This document shows positions 1-6,924 of a stretch of 16,426 bases of DNA, piece after piece. Position numbers and translations under genes: made by a program. The notes under the pieces are model-generated. The model saw nothing but the letters and a program-made list of their open reading frames with translations. It was not told the DNA's origin and made no database searches. Positions within the stretch are counted from its first letter, which is position 1. Each line of letters begins with the position of its first letter. Origin of the DNA: Planctomycetota bacterium (GTDB lineage Bacteria; Planctomycetota; UBA1135; UBA2386); assembly GCA_003235605.1 (NCBI GenBank), contig QJVU01000278.1, positions 1-16,426 on the forward strand. Reading direction: 5' to 3'.

Positions 1-111
1 GTCGGCAAGAGTCAGCCCCGCCAGCCGCCGACGGCAGGACAGGCAGCACAGTTGGTGGCCGTGGGCGAAGTCGTCCGGTAGCAGGATGGTCTCGAGGTCG
101 AGGGCTTGCAT
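1..111 (-). CDS. N-terminal fragment of an unidentified protein (cut by window edge)
   Basis: An open frame begins at ATG (111-109) and runs without a stop to the left edge, giving 37 residues. A GTG four codons... three codons further upstream (118-120 complement region) is a possible alternative start. The fragment is rich in leucine and carries a cysteine cluster (CCLSC, residues 22-26, containing a CxxC pair) followed by three arginines, which could be the first half of a small zinc-binding element. No family can be named from so little sequence. It is divergent from comM across about 120 bases, so promoters for both genes may lie there. I see no strong Shine-Dalgarno in front of it. The call rests on the open frame and plausible composition only. 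Confidence 0.35.
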   Translation of the reverse strand, partial: MQALDLETILLPDDFAHGHQLCCLSCRRRLAGLTLAD

Positions 112-231
112 GGGGCGCACGGTACCCGGCTCCGGTCAGGGCCGAAAGTACCGGATCCTGGGTAACCCCACGCGACTCTCGAACCACCGTGGCAAGGAGG
201 ATTCGGACAACCTGGCCAGGGGGCAGGACCG

Positions 232-1749
232 GTGCCCGTGCGCGAAGACCCTGTCACGATTGGTAGCGGAGTGGTGTCTGGCGTCGACTCGGTGCCCGTG
301 ACGATCGAGGCCACGCTACATGGCAGGACCGGTCCACCGAAGATACTGGGCTTGGTGGATACCGGCATCCGGGAGGCCTACCACCGAATCCTGGGCGCGT
401 TCCTGGCACAACAGCTGCCTCCGCCACGGGGCACGCCGACGATCAACTTCGCTCCTGCCAACCTGCGCAAGACTGGAAGTGGCTTCGATCTGCCCATGGC
501 GCTGGCGCTCGCCGGGGCCGCGGGTCATTACCGTGGCAACCGACGCGTGGCCGCGTTCGGTGAGCTATCCCTCAAAGGGGAGGTCCTGTCGGTGCGCGGC
601 GCAGTAGCAGTGGCAATCGCCCTCAGGGATCGGGGCTGGCCGTGCCTGTTGACTGGACCGGAGGACGCCGCAATGGCCGCCATGGTGCCTGGCCTGCAGG
701 TGTTCGCTGCTCACAGCCTCAGGGAAGCTCTGCTCTGGGTACGGGATCCGGGACTTGCACCGCCGTTGGCGCCCATGGCTCGCCAGCCATCCCCGCGGGT
801 GCCAGACATGGCCGACATCCGTGGCCATGAAACCCCCAAGACCGCGGTCATGGTCGCTGCCGCTGGCCGCCACAACCTGCTGATGGTTGGGCCACCCGGC
901 TCTGGAAAGAGCGCTTTGGTCAGGCGCCTGCCGGCGCTCCTCTCCCCCACAACCGACGCCGAGGCACTGGAGATCCTCAAAGTGCACACGACACACGGTG
1001 CTGCTTCGCTACCGTTCGGAGCGCGGCCGATCCGAGCACCACATCACACCAGCAGCACCGTCGCACTGCTTGGTGGAGGCGCCGATCCGCGACCGGGAGA
1101 GGTCACGCTGTCACACCACGGCGTGCTGTTCCTTGACGAGCTTGCCGAATTCCGGCGGGACGCCCTGGAGGGCCTGCGCCAACCCCTCGAAGACGGCCAC
1201 ATCACCATCGGCCGTGCCCGGCGCGTGGTGACGATGCCGGCGGACTTCCTCCTGATCGGCGCCATGAATCCCTGTCCCTGCGGCTACCGCGGTGACTCAC
1301 GGCGGGTCTGCGGGTGCCTGCCCTCACAGCGACAACGCTACCAGGCGCGGGTGTCAGGACCACTCCTGGACCGACTGGATCTGCAGGTGGAAGTCCCCGC
1401 CGTGGACCCCGCGGTTCTCAACCAGCCCCCCGACCCAGAGTGGGCGACCGCAGCCATGCGGGACAAGGTGCAATCAGCCATCGATCGTCAGCGGCACCGT
1501 GGTCCGGGAACGTGCTGCAACGGCCGTCTCGGCGGCGAGGAGCTGGAGCGTGTGGTGCCCAGCCAGGCGCTCCGGAGGACTCTCGAGGACATCCTGCGGA
1601 CCCACCGTCTTTCGGGGAGGGCCCGGGTCCGTCTGCTGCGCATTGCGCGTACCCTCGCCGATCTGGCAGATCGCGAGACCGTGGTTCCAGAGGATCTGTT
1701 CGAGGCCGCGCGACTGCGAAGCTACGAGCGCAGCCGGGCCTTGGCCTGA
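232..1749 (+). CDS. comM: ComM/YifB family Mg-chelatase-like AAA+ ATPase
   Basis: 505 residues, the usual length for ComM (about 500-510). ComM is known in transformable bacteria as a hexameric helicase that drives branch migration when incoming single-stranded DNA is integrated; many non-transformable bacteria also keep it. The N-terminal third is the Lon-protease-like 'ChlI' domain (FDLPMALALAG, preceded by INFAPANLRK). The AAA+ core follows, with Walker A GPPGSGKS at residues 220-227, Walker B VLFLDE at 298-303, and the family-typical NPCPCGY at 346-352 followed by further cysteines (CGC), then GPLLDRLDL of the sensor region. A C-terminal helical Mg-chelatase domain (LSGRARVRLLRIARTLADL) ends the protein. 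The first possible start in this frame after the upstream stop at 163-165 is GTG 232; GTG 238 is also possible, and alignment of the N-terminus with ComM fits either. The gene is monocistronic as far as seen and converges on the next gene. Confidence 0.93.
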   Translation: MPVREDPVTIGSGVVSGVDSVPVTIEATLHGRTGPPKILGLVDTGIREAYHRILGAFLAQQLPPPRGTPTINFAPANLRKTGSGFDLPMALALAGAAGHYRGNRRVAAFGELSLKGEVLSVRGAVAVAIALRDRGWPCLLTGPEDAAMAAMVPGLQVFAAHSLREALLWVRDPGLAPPLAPMARQPSPRVPDMADIRGHETPKTAVMVAAAGRHNLLMVGPPGSGKSALVRRLPALLSPTTDAEALEILKVHTTHGAASLPFGARPIRAPHHTSSTVALLGGGADPRPGEVTLSHHGVLFLDELAEFRRDALEGLRQPLEDGHITIGRARRVVTMPADFLLIGAMNPCPCGYRGDSRRVCGCLPSQRQRYQARVSGPLLDRLDLQVEVPAVDPAVLNQPPDPEWATAAMRDKVQSAIDRQRHRGPGTCCNGRLGGEELERVVPSQALRRTLEDILRTHRLSGRARVRLLRIARTLADLADRETVVPEDLFEAARLRSYERSRALA

Positions 1750-1753
1750 CCAG

Positions 1754-3202
1754 TCAGTTCTTCTTCCCCTTCTTTCCCAGGGCCTCCAGCGGACCCTGCG
1801 CCTTCGGCGCAAAGTCTTCACGCAGGAGCTCGATGGACTCGCTGATGCGCTGGCAGTCGTGCTCCAACTCGCGGTGCAACGCTGTCGGCATGGTGCAGCA
1901 CAGGCTGACGTAGCGATCGCGCACCTTGAGCACGTGCACGCGGGCCCGGAAGTGCTCCACCTTGCCCTCCTGGGCAACTCGATAGGCGGCGTCGATGCGG
2001 ATCGCCGGCCGCCCGCGTACGGATTCCCTGGTCCGCTCCAGCACGCGCAGGCCCTTTCCCAGGCTCAGCCTCAGCCAGCGCACGAGGACATCCGCCGCGG
2101 AGTCGAGCTCCAACCCCGGGTCGATCTGATCGAGCTCCATCAGCACCGCGGTCGCCTGGTAGAGCGGGGCCTCGATGCGGACCTGAGCCCCGTTTGCGGG
2201 CAGAGGCCGCCAGGTCGGGTTCGGCAACCACAGCGCCAGACCGACCTTGGCATCGGCGACCAGCGCACCACTGAAGCCGGCATGGATTTTCACCCGCCGC
2301 CCTTCTGCCACGTCCTGGGAGCAGGGAACGGCCACCAACGCCTGTCCGTTTATCTCCCGGCGGACGGTCTCATGGGACCCGTCGAGCCACTCCACGTTGG
2401 TAGCGGATCCCGTCCGCATGGTGAGCTCCCGGACGGTCATCGATCGACCCTGCCATTCCACCTTGCGGCGCGACCTCGAAGCAAGGTCACAGCGAACAAA
2501 CTCCTGGGTCCGTGGGTCAAAGAGCGAGTACGTGGCGCTGTCTGCCATTTGGTTCTGTCGCTGACGTGCCTGCTCCATGAGCGAGAGCGGAAACATCAGA
2601 CCGTTCGGCAGTCCATACTTGGCCTTCTCGCTCCTCCCCAACGTGCGCAGTTGCACAACGAACTGATTGCCCTCCACGACACCGTGGACCAGACGCTCCG
2701 CCACCAGCCTGTCGGCATGTGGCTCCAAGGTCCTCTCGTGATAGAAGCTCGAACGTGGATTCAGCTGGTCATCGAGAACTTCAACAAGCGTGACCTCGAT
2801 GTCGCCAGTCTCCTGCCGGAAGTGCCACTCCTCGGCCACGCGGAAGAAGCCGTCGTCGGTCCTGGCAACCGAGTCGTGCAAACGGCCAACCACATCGCCG
2901 CCGCCGTCATGCAGCAGGAACCAGCGATCCTTGTTGGCAAGAGCCGGCGGTGTGGTGCGCCTGGACTTGCCCGATGAAGCCCGGGTGATGCCCAGAACCC
3001 GCGACTTGTCGAACCCGACGACGGTTCCGGCACCCATCCGTATCTCGAGGTAGTCCGGCGTCTCGCGTACGATCCGGCCACAGAGCCGTTCCCCTGCCTT
3101 GAGGATGATCACGTCCTCCGAAGGCGACGCCTGCATCTCCTGGTCAGGCGTCTGTGGCGCCTGACTAAACGCTACGAGAAGGGTCGTGGCGATCAGAACC
3201 AT
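1754..3202 (-). CDS. Predicted secreted protein of unknown function
   Basis: 482 residues. The first ~14 residues (VLIATTLLVAF) are hydrophobic and end in a small-residue region, consistent with a short signal peptide, although the usual positive charge at the very N-terminus is missing. After a linker there is a small beta-rich motif (VIILKAGERLCGRIVRE...YLEIRMG, about residues 31-56) of the 'LKxGxxLxGxI' type that recurs in exported proteins of Planctomycetota. The remainder looks like mixed alpha/beta sequence with no catalytic motif I recognise, and the last residues are lysine-rich (GKKGKKN). The start ATG 3202 lacks a visible Shine-Dalgarno; the frame is open upstream only to a stop about 11 codons away, with no standard alternative start. 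It lies 97 bases downstream of the transporter gene on the same strand, separated by inverted repeats, so it is probably a separate transcript or read-through product. Its stop lies 4 bases from that of comM. Confidence 0.75.
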   Translation of the reverse strand: MVLIATTLLVAFSQAPQTPDQEMQASPSEDVIILKAGERLCGRIVRETPDYLEIRMGAGTVVGFDKSRVLGITRASSGKSRRTTPPALANKDRWFLLHDGGGDVVGRLHDSVARTDDGFFRVAEEWHFRQETGDIEVTLVEVLDDQLNPRSSFYHERTLEPHADRLVAERLVHGVVEGNQFVVQLRTLGRSEKAKYGLPNGLMFPLSLMEQARQRQNQMADSATYSLFDPRTQEFVRCDLASRSRRKVEWQGRSMTVRELTMRTGSATNVEWLDGSHETVRREINGQALVAVPCSQDVAEGRRVKIHAGFSGALVADAKVGLALWLPNPTWRPLPANGAQVRIEAPLYQATAVLMELDQIDPGLELDSAADVLVRWLRLSLGKGLRVLERTRESVRGRPAIRIDAAYRVAQEGKVEHFRARVHVLKVRDRYVSLCCTMPTALHRELEHDCQRISESIELLREDFAPKAQGPLEALGKKGKKN

Positions 3203-3218
3203 GGGGAGTGTCGTGAAA

Positions 3219-3235
3219 CCCCGATGCCGTCGGGG
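3219..3235 (-). terminator. Putative weak intrinsic terminator after the transporter operon
   Basis: A perfect 6-bp inverted repeat (CCCCGA / TCGGGG) with a 5-base loop; on the minus strand it is followed directly by TTT. It sits between the stop of the DASS transporter (3300) and the ATG of the secreted-protein gene (3202). Shape and place fit a Rho-independent terminator for the operon upstream, but the T tract is only three bases long, so attenuation or partial read-through is equally possible. It also lies only 17 bases before the downstream ATG, so it could affect that gene's translation. Confidence 0.4.
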
Positions 3236-3240
3236 CTACG

Positions 3241-3263
3241 CTGCCGGATCTATCGGCAGATCC
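3241..3263 (-). other. Two mutually exclusive inverted repeats in the intergenic region
   Basis: CTGCCG (3241-3246) pairs with CGGCAG (3254-3259), loop 7. The overlapping GGATCT (3246-3251) pairs with AGATCC (3258-3263), loop 6. Both are perfect 6-bp stems but they share bases, so only one can form at a time. They lie just upstream, in the minus-strand transcript, of the putative terminator at 3219-3235. Such an arrangement could be part of an attenuator or simply add structure that protects the 3' end of the operon mRNA. Chance occurrence in GC-rich DNA is not excluded. Confidence 0.3.
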
Positions 3264-3299
3264 CCCCTCATCCTTGACCACAGATCTTCTTCTGACGGC

Positions 3300-4844
3300 C
3301 TACCTCCACCACGCCGGGGCCTGGAAGGGAACCACGCCCAGCTGCGGAAACAGCCAAATCCAGGCCCAGAGAGTGATCACAACGACGCTGACGACGTTCA
3401 GGAGCACGCCGCAGCGGGCCATCTGGCCCATGCCCACCCGCCCAGACGCGAACACTACGGCGTTTGGGGGCGTGGCTATGGGAAGCATGAACGCACAGGA
3501 GGCGGCGATCGCTGCTGGCAACATGAACATCCGCGGATCCTGCCGGGTGGCCTCGGCCATGCTGAACAGGAGTGGGAGCATCAGGGCGGTGGTGGCGGTG
3601 TTGCTCGTGACCTCGGTGAGGAACGTCACCAGCAGCACGACCATGGCCACCGACAGCACCGGGGGGAGCGACTGGACACCAGGACGCAAGAGCCCGCCCA
3701 GGGCCACCGACAGCCCGGTGTCTGAGAACGTTCTGGCAATCGCGATGCCACCCCCCAGGAGGATCAGGATCTCCCACGGCAAGCGCCTCGCGGTGGGCCA
3801 GTCCATCAATGGCGGGCTGTGCCGACCCGCGGAGGGGACAAGGAACGCACAGATCGCAACCAGCAGCGCAACCGTGGCGTCACCCGTGTACTGGATCGTC
3901 TCGGTCTGGCCTGGGCCAATCTCGCGCGTCACCTCCAAGCCGAGCAGGTTGGCCCATCCACCAGCGCGGGTCACCCAGAGCAGGACCGCAACGCCAAACA
4001 GGATCAGGACACGGCGTTCGGCGGCACTCATCCTGCCCATGCTGCGCAGCTCTTCGTGGATGACCTCACCAGCTCGAGCCGACCCCTTGGGCAGCCGGTA
4101 CAGCCCGAAAACCAGGATCGACCAGATCAACAGGCCCAGCAAGATCGCAAAGGGAGCAAACAGGACCATCCAATCGGAGAAGGTGATCGGCGGTGCTCCC
4201 CGCTGTATCAACTTGTCGTACTGCGAAAGGAACAGCAGATTGGGCCCAGTGCCGATCGGAGTGGCTGTTCCGCCGACGGAGCAGCCATAGGCGATCCCGA
4301 GCATCAAGGCGACGCCGAACCGCGACATGGCCTCGGCGTCGAGCAGGTGAGCCTTTGCCATCCGTTCTATCAGCGCCATGGCAATCGGTAGCAGCATGAG
4401 GCTGGTGCCGGTGTTGCTGATCCACATGGAGAGCAACAGCCCGGCCAGCATGAAGCCGAGGACCAGACGGCGAGGGCGCAGTCCAACCCTGGCGATGATG
4501 GCCAGGGCGATCCGCCGGTGGAGGTTCCAGCGCTGGATTGCCAGGGCCAGCACGAAGCCACCGAAGAACAGCCACAGGATCGGGTCGGCGTAGGCAGGAG
4601 CCACCCTTTTGATCGTGGAGACTCTGAGGAGCGGCAGCAGGGCAAGCGGGATCAGCGAGGAGGCCGCCAGAGGCAGACACTGGCTCAGCCAGCACGTGGC
4701 GGTCAGCACGGTGACCGCCAGCGCCATGCGCCCCGGATACCGGTCCTCGGTGGGAAAGTCCAGATAGCCGGCAAGCCAGAAGGCAATGGCGCCCAGGGCA
4801 ACCCCGAGGAGCAGGATCTGGGGCCGGGCCCTGTGGTCAGTCAT
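3300..4844 (-). CDS. DASS/SLC13 family sodium-coupled carboxylate (or sulfate) transporter
   Basis: 514 residues in the inner membrane. SLC13/DASS proteins import di- and tricarboxylates such as succinate, malate or citrate, or sulfate, usually with sodium. Both family-defining SNT motifs are present: WISNTGTS (SNT at 143-145) and EVTSNTATTA (SNT at 414-416); these bind sodium and the substrate carboxylate. The paired loops GGTATPIGTGPN (191-202) and ATPPNAVVFASG (457-468) match the family signature, and at least ten hydrophobic segments are visible. The frame is open further upstream, but ATG 4844 gives a normal family N-terminus leading into the first membrane helix and removes an unlikely Arg/Ser-rich extension. 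The ATG overlaps the end of cutA by 8 bases (ATGACTGA), which points to translational coupling. Substrate cannot be told from sequence. It is the last gene of the operon. Confidence 0.9.
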   Translation of the reverse strand: MTDHRARPQILLLGVALGAIAFWLAGYLDFPTEDRYPGRMALAVTVLTATCWLSQCLPLAASSLIPLALLPLLRVSTIKRVAPAYADPILWLFFGGFVLALAIQRWNLHRRIALAIIARVGLRPRRLVLGFMLAGLLLSMWISNTGTSLMLLPIAMALIERMAKAHLLDAEAMSRFGVALMLGIAYGCSVGGTATPIGTGPNLLFLSQYDKLIQRGAPPITFSDWMVLFAPFAILLGLLIWSILVFGLYRLPKGSARAGEVIHEELRSMGRMSAAERRVLILFGVAVLLWVTRAGGWANLLGLEVTREIGPGQTETIQYTGDATVALLVAICAFLVPSAGRHSPPLMDWPTARRLPWEILILLGGGIAIARTFSDTGLSVALGGLLRPGVQSLPPVLSVAMVVLLVTFLTEVTSNTATTALMLPLLFSMAEATRQDPRMFMLPAAIAASCAFMLPIATPPNAVVFASGRVGMGQMARCGVLLNVVSVVVITLWAWIWLFPQLGVVPFQAPAWWR

Positions 4845-5163
4845 CGGTACAGCAGCGCCTGACCCACTCCAGGTAGCCCCCAAGGCCGGAATCCACGTCA
4901 AACTCCAGGACCTCGGGGACGGTGTAGCTGTGCAGTTCCTGGATGCGCTGGCGCAGTCGCTCCTTCCGCGACGCAAGGGTCTTCATCAGCAGCACCATCT
5001 CCTGTCCCTCTTCGATCTTCCCCTCCCAGCGGTATCGAGACACCACTGGCCCCAGCATGTTCACGCACGCCACCAGCTTCTCCTCGAGGAGCCGGTCAGC
5101 CAGGCCCCTGGCTTCCCTCTCCGGGACCGTGGAGACCACGAGTACCACGTCGGTGCCGCTCAT
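4837..5163 (-). CDS. cutA: CutA-type divalent cation tolerance protein
   Basis: 108 residues, the standard length of CutA1, a small trimeric ferredoxin-like-fold protein. In E. coli cutA mutations affect tolerance to copper and other divalent metals, but its molecular task is unclear and it is conserved widely. Family hallmarks are visible: VVSTVPEREARGLADRLLEE at the N-terminus, KLVACVNMLGPVVSRYRWEGK with the conserved ACVN and the Y-x-W-x-G-K pattern, then EEGQEMVLLMKT, and LHSYTVPEVLEF near the C-terminus (family pattern H-x-Y-x-x-P-E). The start ATG 5163 overlaps the TGA of the metallophosphoesterase gene by 4 bases (ATGA), and its own stop lies inside the first codons of the transporter gene. 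Both junctions imply coupled translation within the operon. Confidence 0.95.
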   Translation of the reverse strand: MSGTDVVLVVSTVPEREARGLADRLLEEKLVACVNMLGPVVSRYRWEGKIEEGQEMVLLMKTLASRKERLRQRIQELHSYTVPEVLEFDVDSGLGGYLEWVRRCCTDD

Positions 5164-5912
5164 TTGCCGCGACCGAGTCGATCAGCGAGCGCCGGGTGCA
5201 GACCTGCGGCGAGGATGCTCGCTTGGGCCTTGTGGTACTCGTAGGGCACGCGATGTACCTGCACCTTGTTGCCATCCACGACCGCGAAGCTGGCGCGGAC
5301 GTCGCCATCGCGCGGCTGCCCCACACTTCCGATGTTGACCACGCAAGCCTGTCCATTCAGCTCGAACTCATGTACGGCATCGACAGCCGGTGTGAAGTGG
5401 AGGTCGGCTCGGTGGATGCCCGGGTAGTGTGTATGACCGACAAAGGTCGGTCGATCAATGCGGCTGAATATGTCCACGAGCTTTTCGGGATCGAAGTGTT
5501 CGTCGCTGCGCAGAACGTACTCCATGATTGGATCCCTGGGAGAGCCGTGAAAGAACAGGAAACCATGGTCCTCCATGCGGTCCGGAAGCCCTTGGAGGAA
5601 GCTCCAGAGCGTCCGGCGCCCGGGGTGGAGCAGCCCTGGCTTGAGGCGCTTGACGGTGTAGGCAAGGGCCTCCCTGGCCAAGGGGTTGAAGTCGTTGGTG
5701 GAGTTGAACAGCCCCCAGTCATGGTTGCCCATGATCGTCCACTTGCAGCGCTTCATGACCAAGCGCACGCAGGGCTCGGGATCGGCACCGTAGCCCACCA
5801 CATCGCCCAGGCAGTTGACTTCCTCGACTGCCAGTTCGTCGATCCTCCGCAACACTGTCTCCAGTGCCTGGATGTTGCTGTGGATGTCCGAGATCAGGGC
5901 AAACCTGCTCAC
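5160..5912 (-). CDS. YfcE/MJ0936-like calcineurin-family metallophosphoesterase
   Basis: 250 residues when started at GTG 5912. This start gives the normal family N-terminus (SRFALISDIHSN) and a 4-base GTGA overlap with the stop of the DHH gene; a longer frame reaching 5984 would add a low-complexity extension inside that gene. The dimetal site is complete: D9-x-H11 (SDIHSN), GDVVGYG with D37, GNHD at 62-65, then FFHGSP and GHTHYP further on. Members hydrolyse phosphodiesters or phosphomonoesters with Mn or similar metals; some act on cyclic nucleotides or RNA-derived substrates, so the substrate here is unknown. The short C-terminal beta region (VVNIGSVGQPRDGD) is also typical. It is a cytosolic protein encoded between the DHH phosphoesterase and CutA, all overlapping, so the two phosphoesterases are probably made together. 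Confidence 0.9.
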   Translation of the reverse strand: MSRFALISDIHSNIQALETVLRRIDELAVEEVNCLGDVVGYGADPEPCVRLVMKRCKWTIMGNHDWGLFNSTNDFNPLAREALAYTVKRLKPGLLHPGRRTLWSFLQGLPDRMEDHGFLFFHGSPRDPIMEYVLRSDEHFDPEKLVDIFSRIDRPTFVGHTHYPGIHRADLHFTPAVDAVHEFELNGQACVVNIGSVGQPRDGDVRASFAVVDGNKVQVHRVPYEYHKAQASILAAGLHPALADRLGRGK

Positions 5913-6916
5913 GAACCCCGCCCTTCCGGTCCTTCGAGCACCTCCAGGGCCGTGAGAACCTGCCGCTCCACAGCTGCAATACACTGCGCCATGGGCATCC
6001 CGATCGTGGCGCCCGCGGCCTTCCGATGACCCCCTCCCCCGAGTTTCTTGGCGATGGCCTGCACATCCACGTCACCGGTTGCGCGCAGAGAGAGCTTCAC
6101 ATCCCCGGAATAGAGCTCTTTGAAGAGAGCCGCCACCTCGACGTTGTTCACCGAGCGTATCGGATCCAGGAGCTGATCGGTGTCGAACTGGATGCGACCG
6201 GCCTGTTCCATTGCTGATCTATCCAGCGTCACCAACGCCAATCGCCCGTTCAAGCGGAACTGATGGGTCGCGAGCGAGCTGGACAGGAACGCTACCGTAC
6301 GTGGATCACATCTCCTGTAGAGCTCGTCGAACATCCGGTCTGGGCGCACACCGTCCTCGACCAGCTTCGCCGCCAGTGAAAGGGTGCGCGCGTCTGTGTT
6401 CGAGTACTTGAACCATCCGGTATCTGCCACCAGCGAGAGAAAAACGCCTTCGGCGGCAAGGCGCGATGGCTGCATGGCCAGTGCCTCATAGAGACCGTGG
6501 ACGAGCGCCCCTGTGGCCGGCGCATCAGCATCCACCAGGTTCACGTCGCCGTCCCCGTTCTCGCTACCCACGTGATGATCGATCACCGCGATGCTGGGCC
6601 GCGGTGTCCTCCGCCGCAGGCACTCACCAAGGTCACCCAAACGCGCCAGATGGGCACAATCGAGGAGCACGAGCACATCGAATTCGGGCAAGTTCTGGTT
6701 GCTGCGAAAGTCGCCGATCGGGGTGTCCTTCAGCAGCCTTGCCAGGTTCCCTGGCAGGGGATCGGGATTGAGGATGTGAGCCTCCCTGCCCTTCGCCTTC
6801 AGCAGGTGGTAGAGCGCCACCTGGGCTCCGAGACAGTCGCCGTCCGGGTTGGTGTGCCCGCTGAGAAGAAAACGCTCTCGGTTTTCGATCAGGTCGAGGA
6901 AGGGCTGAATCAACAC
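5909..6916 (-). CDS. nrnA: NrnA-like DHH/DHHA1 phosphoesterase (nanoRNase / pAp phosphatase)
   Basis: 335 residues, close to the 310-340 usual for NrnA. These enzymes degrade short oligoribonucleotides from the end and often dephosphorylate 3'-phosphoadenosine 5'-phosphate; some also hydrolyse linear cyclic-dinucleotide products. The DHH domain shows HTNPDGDCLGA (residues 21-31), the DCA motif with D86, and DHH at 113-115. A later metal-binding aspartate follows in VADTGWFKYSNT. The C-terminal DHHA1 domain carries the substrate-binding GGGGHRKAAG at 293-302. All catalytic motifs look intact. The start is GTG 6916, 8 bases after the amidohydrolase stop; no clear Shine-Dalgarno is visible, so translation may depend on ribosomes ending the upstream gene. 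The 3' end overlaps the metallophosphoesterase start. Exact substrate preference (nanoRNA, pAp or pGpG) cannot be read from the sequence. Confidence 0.93.
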   Translation of the reverse strand: MLIQPFLDLIENRERFLLSGHTNPDGDCLGAQVALYHLLKAKGREAHILNPDPLPGNLARLLKDTPIGDFRSNQNLPEFDVLVLLDCAHLARLGDLGECLRRRTPRPSIAVIDHHVGSENGDGDVNLVDADAPATGALVHGLYEALAMQPSRLAAEGVFLSLVADTGWFKYSNTDARTLSLAAKLVEDGVRPDRMFDELYRRCDPRTVAFLSSSLATHQFRLNGRLALVTLDRSAMEQAGRIQFDTDQLLDPIRSVNNVEVAALFKELYSGDVKLSLRATGDVDVQAIAKKLGGGGHRKAAGATIGMPMAQCIAAVERQVLTALEVLEGPEGRGS

Positions 6917-6924
6917 CGAAGATT

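Noticed and set aside
112..231. Promoter elements between the left-edge gene and comM
   Set aside because: No -35/-10 pair with proper spacing could be recognised in this GC-rich stretch, so no promoter is called.
1292..2977. 561-codon open frame on the plus strand
   Set aside because: It overlaps the 3' part of comM in another frame and then runs antisense to the secreted-protein gene; no domain and no ribosome-binding site.
3274..4290. 338-codon open frame on the plus strand
   Set aside because: Antisense to the DASS transporter, whose SNT motifs are intact.
4845..4976. 44-residue N-terminal extension of the DASS transporter
   Set aside because: It lies inside cutA, is Arg/Ser-rich and does not fit the family N-terminus.
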